A stretch of DNA of 64,000 bases. Source: Bacillota bacterium (GTDB taxonomy: Bacteria > Bacillota > Desulfotomaculia > Desulfotomaculales > Pelotomaculaceae). Location of the stretch: positions 1 to 64,000 of the forward strand of contig JAKPTB010000159.1 of assembly GCA_029555205.1 (NCBI GenBank), in the 5' to 3' direction. Shown here piece after piece: positions 34,834-43,504 of the stretch. The notes beneath the pieces were generated by a model. The model made no database searches, was not told the DNA's origin, and saw only the letters and a program-made list of their open reading frames with translations. Every line of letters begins with the position of its first letter. The first letter of the stretch is position 1. The position numbers were made by a program, and so were the translations under genes.

Positions 34834-36703
34834 CGCACCCCTGGGCGCCACCTGCCTGGGAGACGGCCGCGCCGGGTTCCTTGTCTGGGCGCCCCTGGCC
34901 GAAAGCGTGGCTGTCCACATTGTGGAACCGGTAGAGCAGCAGGTACTCCTGGAGCGGGGCGAACGCGGCTATTATTACGGAGAAACGGCGGGAACCGCCC
35001 CGGGCTCGCTCTACTTCTACATCCTGGACGGACATAAGGAAAGGCCTGACCCCGCCTCCCGGCTGCAGCCCCGGGGCGTGCACGGCCCTTCCCAGCTGGT
35101 GGGCCCCCCGGTTTTCAGCTGGACGGACAAATGCTGGTTCGGCCTGGCCCGCCAGGACCTGGTATTTTACGAACTCCACGTGGGAACCTTCACCCCCGGG
35201 GGCACCTTCGACGACATTATCCCCCACCTGGAAGGACTCCGGGAACTGGGCGTCACCGCTGTGGAGCTGATGCCCGTAGCCCAGTTCGCCGGCAGCCGCA
35301 ACTGGGGCTACGACGGCGTCTTCCCCTTTGCCGTCCAGTGCACCTACGGCGGTCCCGAAGGCCTAAAAAGGCTGGTGGACGCCTGCCACGCCCTTGGTCT
35401 GGCCGTCTTTCTGGACGTCGTCTACAACCACCTGGGACCCGAAGGGAACTACCTGGGCGATTTCGGCCCCTATTTCACCAACCGCTACCGCACCCCCTGG
35501 GGGGCAGCAATCAATTACGACGGAGCCCACAGCGACGAAGTGCGGCGATTTTTCATTGAAAACGCCCTTTACTGGTTGAGGGAATTTCACATGGACGGCC
35601 TCCGGCTGGACGCCATCCACGCCATTACCGACAAGTCAGCCCGGCCGTTTTTGGAGGAGCTTTCCACGGCGGTGCACCGGGAAGCCGACAGGCTGGGCCG
35701 GCGGGTCCATGTCATCGGCGAAAGCGACCTCAACGACGTCCGGGTTTTCCGGCCCCGGGTGGCGGGGGGATCCGGCCTCGACGGCCAGTGGAGCGACGAC
35801 TTCCACCACGCCCTGCACGCCCTCCTGACAGGAGAGCGGACCGGCTACTACCAGGACTTCGGCTCCCTGGAACACCTGGCCAGGGCCTTCCGGGACGGCT
35901 TCGTTTACACCGGCCAATACTCCCTCTACCGGCAGCGGCGGCACGGCTTCCCGCCCGGCCCGCCGGACGAGGGCAGCCGCTTTGTGGTCTACGCCCAGAA
36001 TCACGATCAGACGGGCAACCGCGAGCGGAGCGAGCGGCTCAGCTCCCTTGTTTCCTTCGACGGGCTGAAACTGGCTGCAGTTACAGTGCTCCTGTCCCCC
36101 TTCCTTCCCCTCCTGTTCATGGGCGGAGAGTACGGCGAAACGGCGCCCTTCCGTTACTTCACCAGCTTCTCGGACCCGGAGCTGGCCGTGACCGTGCTGA
36201 AGGGGCGCCTGGAGGAGTTCAGCGCCTTCGGCTGGCAGAGCGGGGTGTACGACCCCCAGGACGAAGCCGCCTTTAACCAGTCCCGGCTCAATCATGAACT
36301 GAGCCGGAAGGGCTACCACCGGGTGCTGCGTGAACTCTACCAGCTCCTGCTCCAACTGCGCCGGGAACTGCCGGCCCTGGCGGAGCCCGACAGGGACAAC
36401 CTGGAAGTCACCTCCTACGACAGGGAAATGGTGCTTTTGGTCAGGCGCCGGCAAGGGGAGAGCCAGGCCTGTATCATCCTTTGCTTTAGCGACGCCCCCC
36501 TGGAGCTTAACCTGCCCCTGCCCGCCGGCCACTGGCTCAAACGGCTGGACACCGGGGAGGAACAGTGGCTGAGCGGCGGCAGCAAAGTACCTGCAACCCT
36601 GGAATCCCTGGGCGAGGTAAAACTGGAATTGAGCCCCAGATCCGGCGTATTGTTTGAGCGTCTCAAAGAAACCGGGGTTAAACCGGAAGGAGGTCAGGTT
36701 TAA
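34823..36703 (+). CDS. treZ: Malto-oligosyltrehalose trehalohydrolase (TreZ, GH13)
   Basis: Cytosolic hydrolase of 626 residues that releases trehalose from maltooligosyl-trehalose. An N-terminal beta domain is followed by a GH13 barrel with LVFYELHVGTFTPGGTFDDI, VELMPVAQFAGSRNWGYDG and FLDVVYNHLGPEGNYL. The nucleophile Asp lies in GLRLDAIHAI (about 262), the acid/base Glu in VIGESDLND (about 299) and the third acid in QNHDQTGN (about 394). These motifs and the length match TreZ rather than glycogen-branching enzyme. It overlaps malQ by 11 bases and is two bases ahead of the GH57 gene. Confidence 0.95.
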   Translation: MSINAPLGATCLGDGRAGFLVWAPLAESVAVHIVEPVEQQVLLERGERGYYYGETAGTAPGSLYFYILDGHKERPDPASRLQPRGVHGPSQLVGPPVFSWTDKCWFGLARQDLVFYELHVGTFTPGGTFDDIIPHLEGLRELGVTAVELMPVAQFAGSRNWGYDGVFPFAVQCTYGGPEGLKRLVDACHALGLAVFLDVVYNHLGPEGNYLGDFGPYFTNRYRTPWGAAINYDGAHSDEVRRFFIENALYWLREFHMDGLRLDAIHAITDKSARPFLEELSTAVHREADRLGRRVHVIGESDLNDVRVFRPRVAGGSGLDGQWSDDFHHALHALLTGERTGYYQDFGSLEHLARAFRDGFVYTGQYSLYRQRRHGFPPGPPDEGSRFVVYAQNHDQTGNRERSERLSSLVSFDGLKLAAVTVLLSPFLPLLFMGGEYGETAPFRYFTSFSDPELAVTVLKGRLEEFSAFGWQSGVYDPQDEAAFNQSRLNHELSRKGYHRVLRELYQLLLQLRRELPALAEPDRDNLEVTSYDREMVLLVRRRQGESQACIILCFSDAPLELNLPLPAGHWLKRLDTGEEQWLSGGSKVPATLESLGEVKLELSPRSGVLFERLKETGVKPEGGQV

Positions 36704-36705
36704 AA

Positions 36706-39135
36706 ATGGAACGCTGCATCTGCATTCACGGCCACTTTTACCAGCCGCCCCGGGAAAATCCCTGGCTTGAGGACGTCGAGCTGCAGGACACGGCCTACCC
36801 CTACCACGACTGGAATGAGCGGATCACCGCGGAATGCTACGAGCCCAACACGGTCTCGCGGATCCTGGACGGTGAAGGCTGGATCCGCAGGATTATCAAC
36901 AACTACGCCAGGATCAGCTTCAACTTCGGACCCACCCTGCTTTCCTGGCTGGAAAGGAAACAGCCCGGAGTATACCGGGCTATTCTGGAGGCCGACCGGG
37001 AAAGCAGGGAACGCTTCTCAGGGCACGGCTCAGCCCTGGCCCAGGCCTACAACCACATGATCATGCCCCTGGCCAACCGCCGTGACAAATACACCCAGAT
37101 CCTCTGGGGTATCCGTGACTTTGTACACCGCTTCGGGCGGCAGCCGGAGGGAATGTGGCTGCCCGAAACCGGGGTGGACCTGAAAACCCTGGCTCTCATG
37201 GCGGAGCTGGGCATCCGTTTTACGATCCTGTCCCCGTACCAGACCCGGCGTTTCCGCAAAATTGGAGAAACGCAATGGCGGGAAACAGCCCCCGGGGCCA
37301 TCGACACCACCCGTCCCTATCTGGTCAACCTGCCGGGCGGGCGGACCATCGTGGTATTTTTCTACAACGGAGAAATATCCCAGGCCGTAGCCTTTGAAAA
37401 CCTGCTCTCCAACGGCGAGCGCTTTGCCGGGCGGCTTCTGGGCGCCCTTGCCGGGAGCCACGGGCCCAGCCTGGTCCATATCGCCACCGACGGCGAGACT
37501 TACGGGCACCACCACCGGCACGGGGACATGGCCCTGGCCTTCGCCCTGCACCAGATCGAAACGGGCGGGCTGGCCAGGCTCACCAATTACGCCGAATACC
37601 TGGAGCACCATCCGCCGCTGTATGAAGCAGAGATTAACGAGCACAGCGCCTGGAGCTGCGCCCACGGCGTGGAACGCTGGTCCGGCAACTGCGGCTGCAG
37701 CACCGGCATGAACCCGGGCTGGACCCAGGCCTGGCGGGCGCCCCTGCGCAAGGCCCTGAACTGGCTCCGGGACGAACTGGCGCCCCTTTACGAGAAGCAG
37801 GCGCGTTCCTACCTGAAAGAACCCTGGAAAGCACGAAACGACTACATTTCAGTAATCCTGGACCGCTCCCCGGAGAGTCAGAGCGAATTTCTGGCAAAAC
37901 ACGCCCTGGGCAAACTGGGTCCGGCGGAGCGGGTTAAAGTCTTCAAACTCCTGGAAATGCAGCGCCACGCCATGCTGATGTTTACAAGCTGCGGCTGGTT
38001 TTTCGATGAAATTACGGGGATTGAAACCGTGCAGATCATCAAGTACGCCGCCCGGGTAATCCAGCTGGCCGAAGAAGCCCTGGGCAAAAAGGACCTTGAG
38101 CCCGGCTTTCTGAAGATGCTGGCGGAGGCAAAAAGCAACTTGCCCGATCACCGGGACGGAGCTTATATTTACGAAAAATATGTCAAACCGGCCAGGGTGG
38201 ACCTGCCCAAAGTCGGGGCTCATTACGCCATCTGCTCACTTTTCGAGGAATATGAAGAGCGCCACAGGATCTACTGCTTCGACATCGAGCGGGAAAACTC
38301 CCACAGCAGCCTGGCGGGGGTGGCCAGGCTCTCCCTGGGCCAGATCCGGGTGACCTCGAGGATCACCCTGGAATCAGCCCGGCTGATTTACGCCGTGGTC
38401 AACCTGGGCAGCCATATCGTTAACGGCGGCGTCAGTCACTTTCAAAATGAAGAATCATACCGGAAAATAGCCGGGGAAATAACCGGCGCCTTCGACCGCA
38501 CCGACTTTCCCGGACTGGTCCGGCTTCTGGACCAGCGGTTTGGAGGCTCCACCTACACGCTGAAACAGCTCTTCCGGGATAAGCAGAGGCAGATCCTGGA
38601 CCAGATCCTGAACACCACCCTGGACGAGATCGCCGGGGACTACCGGCGGATCTACGACCGCCACGCTCATTTGAACCGCTTCTTGAGGGAGCTCAACATT
38701 CCCCAGCCCAGGGTCCTGCACACCGCTGCGGAGTTTGTGCTGAACTCGAATCTGCGCCAGGCCTTTGCGGGAGATATGACAGACCTCAAACAAATCAAAG
38801 CCCTCCTGGACGAAGCAAAAATAGCCAACGTCCAACTGGACGGGGCTGTCCACCGGTACGTTCTGGAACAGACCTTAAGCCGGCTGGGAGAGCGCCTGCG
38901 GGAAAACCCCAACGACCTTGCCCTGATCACGCACCTGGACGAGGTCATCGACCTGGTTGGTTCGCTGCCCTTCGAGGTGGAACTCTGGAAAGTCCAAAAC
39001 ATCTACTACAGTTTGCTGCAAAAAGTTTACCCTGACAATCTTGAAAAAGCAGCCGGGGGTAATGAAGACGCCGGGGAGTGGAACGCCCGGTTCAAAGCCC
39101 TGGGCGAAAAGCTCCGGGTTAGGAGGGACGGATAG
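36706..39135 (+). CDS. Glycoside hydrolase family 57 protein with DUF3536 domain
   Basis: Cytosolic protein of 809 residues. It opens with the GH57 motif HGHFYQPPRENPWLE (residues 8-22); GMWLPETGVD carries the probable nucleophile Glu (about 154) and VHIATDGETYGHHH the probable acid Asp (about 262), so the active site looks intact. The rest is a long alpha-helical DUF3536 domain (about 330-800). Family members are annotated as amylase-like but lack a firm activity. Its place between treZ and treY, with only two bases to treZ and nothing to spare before treY, ties it to maltodextrin or trehalose metabolism. The ribosome site is GGAGG within the treZ end. Confidence 0.88.
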   Translation: MERCICIHGHFYQPPRENPWLEDVELQDTAYPYHDWNERITAECYEPNTVSRILDGEGWIRRIINNYARISFNFGPTLLSWLERKQPGVYRAILEADRESRERFSGHGSALAQAYNHMIMPLANRRDKYTQILWGIRDFVHRFGRQPEGMWLPETGVDLKTLALMAELGIRFTILSPYQTRRFRKIGETQWRETAPGAIDTTRPYLVNLPGGRTIVVFFYNGEISQAVAFENLLSNGERFAGRLLGALAGSHGPSLVHIATDGETYGHHHRHGDMALAFALHQIETGGLARLTNYAEYLEHHPPLYEAEINEHSAWSCAHGVERWSGNCGCSTGMNPGWTQAWRAPLRKALNWLRDELAPLYEKQARSYLKEPWKARNDYISVILDRSPESQSEFLAKHALGKLGPAERVKVFKLLEMQRHAMLMFTSCGWFFDEITGIETVQIIKYAARVIQLAEEALGKKDLEPGFLKMLAEAKSNLPDHRDGAYIYEKYVKPARVDLPKVGAHYAICSLFEEYEERHRIYCFDIERENSHSSLAGVARLSLGQIRVTSRITLESARLIYAVVNLGSHIVNGGVSHFQNEESYRKIAGEITGAFDRTDFPGLVRLLDQRFGGSTYTLKQLFRDKQRQILDQILNTTLDEIAGDYRRIYDRHAHLNRFLRELNIPQPRVLHTAAEFVLNSNLRQAFAGDMTDLKQIKALLDEAKIANVQLDGAVHRYVLEQTLSRLGERLRENPNDLALITHLDEVIDLVGSLPFEVELWKVQNIYYSLLQKVYPDNLEKAAGGNEDAGEWNARFKALGEKLRVRRDG

Positions 39136-39136
39136 C

Positions 39137-42100
39137 ATGGAAGGCGCTGAAGACAAGGGCGGCGCAGGCTGCGTGGCCTGTGCCGGCAACGCAAGAGCTA
39201 TGAGCAACCTGGGCGGTGGGGGCAACGCCTGCGCAGGCGGCAACGGCAGCAGCAGGGGTATAGGCGACACGGGCGACCCCGGCGGCCGCAGCAGCAGGGG
39301 CGATAGGGGCGCTATGTGCGTTACACGTGTCCCCGGGGCCACCTACCGGCTCCAGTTCAACCGGGAGTTTACCTTCGCTGACGCCCAAAAACTGGCGCCC
39401 TACCTGAAGGATCTGGGGATTACCGATCTCTACGCCTCTCCCCTGCTGGAAGCCCGGCGGGGCAGTCCCCACGGCTACGACGTCATCAACCCCGAACGGC
39501 TCAACCCCGAACTGGGGGACATGGCAGCCTTTGAGTCCCTTTCCGGGGAGCTGGACCGGCACAAGCTGGGGCTCCTGCTGGACATCGTGCCCAACCACAT
39601 GGCCGCAGACGGCGAAAACCCCTGGTGGCGGGACGTCCTGCGCCGGGGCCGGGATTCCTCTTACGCACCCTTTTTCGACATTGACTGGCAGCCCGCCCGG
39701 CCGGGGCTCTCCGGCAAAGTCCTACTCCCGGTCCTGGGCTCCCCTTACGGAAAGATGCTGGAGAGCGGGGAACTGAAACTCACCGTAGCCGAAGACGGCC
39801 TCCGGGTCTCCCTCCAGGGGGGCAGCTACCCCTTGAGCCCTGCCTCCGCCGGCAGGCTGCTCAGGGAATGGTCCGGCAGCCCAACCGCCGCTGGCAGCGC
39901 AGGTGCAGCGCCCGGGGAACCGCCCAGGGACAACCTGGCAAGAGTGTTGCAGGAGCTGCCGCCGCTAAACAGCCCGGAGTACGGCGCCGGCTTCCAGCGG
40001 GCCTGGGACCTTTTCCGGCATTTTTACAACAGCCACACCGGCTTCAAGGACTTCGTCGACGGGCAGCTGCAGGCCTTGAACGGACGCAGGGGAGATCCGG
40101 CCAGCTTCGGGCGCCTGGACCGGATTCTGGAAGAGCAGGCCTACCGGCTGGCCTTCTGGAGGACGGCGCTGGAAGAAATCAATTACCGGCGTTTCTTTGA
40201 CGTAACCGGCCTGGTGTCCCTGCGCATGGAAGACGAAGGGGTTTTTGACGCGGTACACGGGCTGGTCTTCAAACTGGTCCGGGCAGGCCGGGTGACAGGC
40301 CTGCGGATTGACCATATCGACGGCCTGCAGGACCCCCGGACCTACCTCTGCCGCCTCCAGGAGCGCCTGTCCGGCGGGGGCCGGAACTTTTACATAATCG
40401 CCGAAAAAATCCTGGCGGAGGACGAGGAACTGCCAGCGGACTGGCCTGTTTGCGGAACCACCGGCTACGACTATCTGAACCTGCTCAACGGGCTCTTCGT
40501 CGACGGGGAAGGTAGCGCCGGCCTGGACAGGGCCTATGCCCAACTCAGCGAAACAGAAGGGGACTTCAGTGATGTAGTTTACAGGCAAAAGAAGCGGGTC
40601 CTGACGTCGCTCTTCAGCGGAGAGATGCGCAGCCTGGCGCGGCACCTGGGCCGGCTGGCGGAGCAGGACCGGCACGGGCGCGACATCAGCCTGAGCGGTC
40701 TGGAGCAGGCCCTGGTAGAGGTCACCGCCTGCCTCCCCGTTTACCGGACCTATATCCGCGACCTCGCGGTGCCGGAGCGGGAACGCCGGATTATTGAAGG
40801 GGCCGTGGCAGAAGCCAAAAGACGCCTCCCTGCCGCCGCCTTTGCCTGCGACTTTCTGCGCCGGGTAATGCTTCTGGAATTTCCACCCGGCCTTCCGGAG
40901 GTACAGCAGCAAAACTGGCTGGATTTCGTCAGGCGCTGGCAGCAGTACACCGGCCCGGCCATGGCCAAGGGATTTGAGGATACCACCCTCTACATTTACA
41001 ACCGGCTCATCTCACTCAATGAAGTGGGGGGCAACCCAGCCGGCAGGGGTATCTCCGTGGCGGAATTCCACCGGCGCAATGTGGAAAGGCAGAAGCGCAT
41101 TTCCCATACCATGAATGCAACCTCAACCCACGACACCAAGCGCGGTGAAGACGTCCGGGCTAGGATCAACGTGCTCTCGGAGCTTCCCGGCGCCTGGTCC
41201 ATGCTGGTGAAGCGCTGGAGCAACTGGAACAGCCCCCGTAAGCCCGTGCTGGACGGCTTGCCTGCCCCCGGCGCAGCCGGGGAAATGCTGATCTACCAGA
41301 CCCTGGCAGGCGCCTGGCCCCTTCGTGAGGAAGATGTCCCGTCCTTCCGGGAACGGCTGAAGGCCTATGTAGTCAAAGCAGCCCGGGAGGCAAAGCTCCG
41401 CACCAACTGGCTCGACCCCTGCGAAGCTTACGAAGGCGCCCTGGAGGAATTTGTCACGGCTATCCTGGAGCCGTCGCCGGAAAACCGGTTTTTACAGGAT
41501 TTCCTGGAATTCCAGAAGACGCTCGCCTATTTTGGCGCCCTGAACGCCCTTTCCCAGGTACTCCTGAAAATCGCCTCCCCCGGCGTGCCTGACTTTTACC
41601 AGGGAACGGAGCTCTGGACCTTCAGCCTGGTGGACCCCGACAACCGGCGGCCGGTGGATTTCGGGGAGCGGGCCGCGCTCCTGGCGGCACTCCGGGAAGA
41701 GGAAGAGGCCGGCGGCCGGGCAGCCCTGGCCAAAAAACTCCTGGGCGGCTGGGAGGACGGCCGGGTCAAGCTCTACCTGATCTACAAAGCCCTGCACCTG
41801 CGCAGATCCTCAAGGAAGCTGTTCGAAAACGGGGAATACATCCCCGTGGAGGCCGTGGGAGCACGGCGCAGGCACGTCTGCGCCTTTATCCGGCGCCTGG
41901 AAAACAGCTGGGTCCTGGTTGCGGCGCCCCGCCTGGCGGCCCGGCTCTACGCGGCCGGCCTGGGACTGGTCTCTGAAGAAGCGAAAGAACCGTCCCCTTA
42001 CTTTTACCACCCTGCTGACCCCTGTCCAGGCCTGAGTCAACCTTCGGAAGCTAGAGAACCGTCTCCTTGCTTCCCTCCGCTGCCGGACAGCCTCCTCCTA

Positions 42101-42298
42101 CCGGCAGAGCTCTGGGAAGACACCGCCCTCCTGCTGCCCGAAGGGGCTCCGGAGCACTGGCGCAATATCTTCACAGACGAAGAAATCAGCGCTGCCCCGG
42201 AGGGTCCGGAGGCAGCCCCCGCAGGCCGCAAAACTCTGCCCCTGGCCCGTTTGTTTGCCGGCTTCCCGGCCGCCCTGCTGACCCCGGACCGTACGTGA
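39137..42298 (+). CDS. treY: Malto-oligosyltrehalose synthase (TreY, GH13) with unusual insertions
   Basis: Cytosolic isomerase of about 1053 residues that turns the reducing end of a maltodextrin into a trehalosyl end. Core motifs are intact: PGATYRLQFNREFTF, LLLDIVPNHMAAD, nucleophile Asp in GLRIDHIDGL (about 391), Glu in IIAEKI (about 422) and STHDTKRGED (about 665). AGGAGGG lies nine bases before ATG 39137. Residues 2-58 are a Gly/Cys/Ser-rich low-complexity extension; translation could instead start at ATG 39314. Near the C-terminus a roughly 40-residue insert (AKEPSPYF ... AREPSPCF) is encoded by two copies of a palindromic repeat found elsewhere in the window. Both features are unlike other TreY proteins. 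Confidence 0.93.
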   Translation: MEGAEDKGGAGCVACAGNARAMSNLGGGGNACAGGNGSSRGIGDTGDPGGRSSRGDRGAMCVTRVPGATYRLQFNREFTFADAQKLAPYLKDLGITDLYASPLLEARRGSPHGYDVINPERLNPELGDMAAFESLSGELDRHKLGLLLDIVPNHMAADGENPWWRDVLRRGRDSSYAPFFDIDWQPARPGLSGKVLLPVLGSPYGKMLESGELKLTVAEDGLRVSLQGGSYPLSPASAGRLLREWSGSPTAAGSAGAAPGEPPRDNLARVLQELPPLNSPEYGAGFQRAWDLFRHFYNSHTGFKDFVDGQLQALNGRRGDPASFGRLDRILEEQAYRLAFWRTALEEINYRRFFDVTGLVSLRMEDEGVFDAVHGLVFKLVRAGRVTGLRIDHIDGLQDPRTYLCRLQERLSGGGRNFYIIAEKILAEDEELPADWPVCGTTGYDYLNLLNGLFVDGEGSAGLDRAYAQLSETEGDFSDVVYRQKKRVLTSLFSGEMRSLARHLGRLAEQDRHGRDISLSGLEQALVEVTACLPVYRTYIRDLAVPERERRIIEGAVAEAKRRLPAAAFACDFLRRVMLLEFPPGLPEVQQQNWLDFVRRWQQYTGPAMAKGFEDTTLYIYNRLISLNEVGGNPAGRGISVAEFHRRNVERQKRISHTMNATSTHDTKRGEDVRARINVLSELPGAWSMLVKRWSNWNSPRKPVLDGLPAPGAAGEMLIYQTLAGAWPLREEDVPSFRERLKAYVVKAAREAKLRTNWLDPCEAYEGALEEFVTAILEPSPENRFLQDFLEFQKTLAYFGALNALSQVLLKIASPGVPDFYQGTELWTFSLVDPDNRRPVDFGERAALLAALREEEEAGGRAALAKKLLGGWEDGRVKLYLIYKALHLRRSSRKLFENGEYIPVEAVGARRRHVCAFIRRLENSWVLVAAPRLAARLYAAGLGLVSEEAKEPSPYFYHPADPCPGLSQPSEAREPSPCFPPLPDSLLLPAELWEDTALLLPEGAPEHWRNIFTDEEISAAPEGPEAAPAGRKTLPLARLFAGFPAALLTPDRT
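41978..42006. repeat. Palindromic repeat family A, copy inside treY (1)
   Basis: GAAGCGAAAGAACCGTCCCC is a slightly diverged copy of the element seen intact at 42313-42343 (reverse orientation). It is read in frame as AKEPSPY within treY. Confidence 0.65.
42046..42074. repeat. Palindromic repeat family A, copy inside treY (2)
   Basis: GGAAGCTAGAGAACCGTCTC followed by CTTGCTTCC is a near-intact copy, ends complementary (GGAAGC/GCTTCC). It is read in frame as AREPSPCF within treY. Confidence 0.75.
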
Positions 42299-42312
42299 GT
42301 CTGCCTTCGTAA

Positions 42313-42343
42313 GGGAAGCAGGGGGACGGTTCTCTTGCTTCCC
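42313..42343. repeat. Palindromic repeat family A, copy after treY
   Basis: GGGAAGCAGGGGGACGGTTC followed by TCTTGCTTCCC. The ends pair (GGGAAGCA/TGCTTCCC), giving a hairpin-forming element 15 bases after the treY stop. Confidence 0.8.
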
Positions 42344-42354
42344 TCTTCTTACTC

Positions 42355-42382
42355 AAAAAAGGCCTGCATATCATGCAGGCCT
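42355..42382 (-). terminator. Terminator of the Cys-rich small protein gene
   Basis: On the minus strand AGGCCTGCA-TGATA-TGCAGGCCT is followed by TTTTT. It also faces the treY operon and may act on both strands. Confidence 0.8.
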
Positions 42383-42420
42383 AAAATCTCTTGCAAAAAA
42401 ACTTATAATACCATGTAAAC

Positions 42421-42717
42421 TCAAGCTTTAGCTTCAGGTATCCGGAAATAGCAATTGTCCTTACATTCGGATCCATGTTTCGTCTTGACTATCCCCTTGC
42501 CGCCCCGGGGACATTTAACAACAGAATCTTTGTGGTGAGGACATCTTACCCAGTCAGGAGCTTCCAGGTTATAACCTTTGCATTTGGAACAGCGAATTCC
42601 TTCATTTGTCGCTTCCAGCTCGGAACTGAACCTTATTCTTTTACAGTCTGAACAATAACAGTACTCCCATTCTTTAATTTTGGCAAGAAAATGTTCAACT
42701 CCATGTCCTTTTTGCAT
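42421..42717 (-). CDS. Cys-rich zinc-ribbon-like small protein
   Basis: A 98-residue protein starting MQKGHGVEHF behind GGAGGT (nine bases). CYCSDCKRIRF and RCSKCKGYN form one zinc-ribbon pair, and RCPHHKDSVVKCPRGGKG followed by ECKDNCYFR gives another set of Cys/His ligands. There is no membrane segment. Family not recognised. It is followed by its own terminator and lies upstream of nothing on the same strand, so it is probably monocistronic. Confidence 0.65.
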   Translation of the reverse strand: MQKGHGVEHFLAKIKEWEYCYCSDCKRIRFSSELEATNEGIRCSKCKGYNLEAPDWVRCPHHKDSVVKCPRGGKGIVKTKHGSECKDNCYFRIPEAKA

Positions 42718-42814
42718 AACAATTACCTCCAAAACCTTTAATATTTAATATTACAGGATTATTTAATCTAATCCCAAATCCCAAAATCCTGGGGCTGGTC
42801 ATAGTCGGGTTTAT

Positions 42815-42842
42815 AAAAAAACCCCCGGCTAAAGCCGTGGGG
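42815..42842 (-). terminator. Terminator of the TFIIB-type zinc-ribbon gene
   Basis: On the minus strand CCCCACGGCTTTAGCCGGGGG is followed by TTTTTTT, eight bases past the gene's stop. The GGCTTTAGCC core resembles IS200/IS605-type end hairpins, but the position and T-tract fit a terminator. Confidence 0.8.
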
Positions 42843-42849
42843 TCTGTGA

Positions 42850-43140
42850 CTAATCGAAGATGTCCTCCAGCATCCCGAATATGCCGCGCTTCTTTTTTTT
42901 ATGCTTATAGTAGTCTTTATCATATTTCCTGTCATCTCTTCCGTAATAATCACGGTCGCGGTCCCGGGACCTGTCGTCGTAATCATATTCCTCATCCCGG
43001 TACGTCTTGATGTTCTCTAAAAGCCTGGTTAGTTCTCCGCGGTCAAGCCAGACTCCTTTACAACTCGGGCAAACATCAATGAGTACTCCTGATTTTTTTA
43101 CTTCATCCATAGGGATAGAACATACAGGACAGCTTTTCAT
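42850..43140 (-). CDS. TFIIB-type zinc-ribbon protein
   Basis: A 96-residue protein of the zf-TFIIB family. MKSCPVCSIPMDEVKKSGVLIDVCPSCKGVWLDRGELTRLL has the two CxxC knuckles and the C-terminal GVWLDRGEL motif that define the family. A strongly charged linker of D, R, Y and K (about residues 45-85) follows, and the chain ends GIFGMLEDIFD. The ATG at 43140 has GGGGGTG upstream. Function in bacteria is unknown; proteins of this type are often small stand-alone zinc binders. Confidence 0.8.
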   Translation of the reverse strand: MKSCPVCSIPMDEVKKSGVLIDVCPSCKGVWLDRGELTRLLENIKTYRDEEYDYDDRSRDRDRDYYGRDDRKYDKDYYKHKKKKRGIFGMLEDIFD

Positions 43141-43252
43141 ATCAACACCCCCAAGTATCTTACAACATATTTTGCCACAATATATTATAAAACGGCGGCA
43201 CAAAATTACCAAAAAAATCTTATAACAACATTTTACTACAAATGTTACAAAT

Positions 43253-43504
43253 TTACAAATTGGCTATGTCGAAAAGTAAACGTCCCCTGTAACATTTTTC
43301 TCTAAGGTGACAGGGGAACTGTCCTCCTTCATCCCTGCCACCTGACAGGGAATACACCCGATGATACTCCACAATTAACTTGTCCAACTCCTGGCTGACC
43401 TTCAACACCTCCGAATACGTAAAACCGTCATCAATAAGATTATGCAATCTTAAGCGGAGGTTTTCAATACTCACAAGCAATTCTGAATATGACAACTCAA
43501 TCAC
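43253..43504 (-). CDS. Spo0E-family aspartyl-phosphate phosphatase
   Basis: Small cytosolic protein of up to 83 residues. The pattern SQELDKLIVEYH is the Spo0E/YnzD signature; such proteins remove phosphate from Spo0A and so delay sporulation. The preceding helix (SIENLRLRLHNLI) forms the helical hairpin. Known relatives end soon after this motif, whereas here a further 27 residues (SGGRDEGGQFPCHLREK...) follow, encoded by DNA resembling the window's palindromic repeats. The start is uncertain: GTG at 43504 touches a GGGTGG site, and a TTG four codons later has better spacing. Confidence 0.75.
   Translation of the reverse strand: MIELSYSELLVSIENLRLRLHNLIDDGFTYSEVLKVSQELDKLIVEYHRVYSLSGGRDEGGQFPCHLREKCYRGRLLFDIANL

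Noticed and set aside
42815-42842. IS200/IS605 end
   Set aside because: The hairpin is eight bases past a stop codon and is followed by seven T, so a terminator is the simpler reading.
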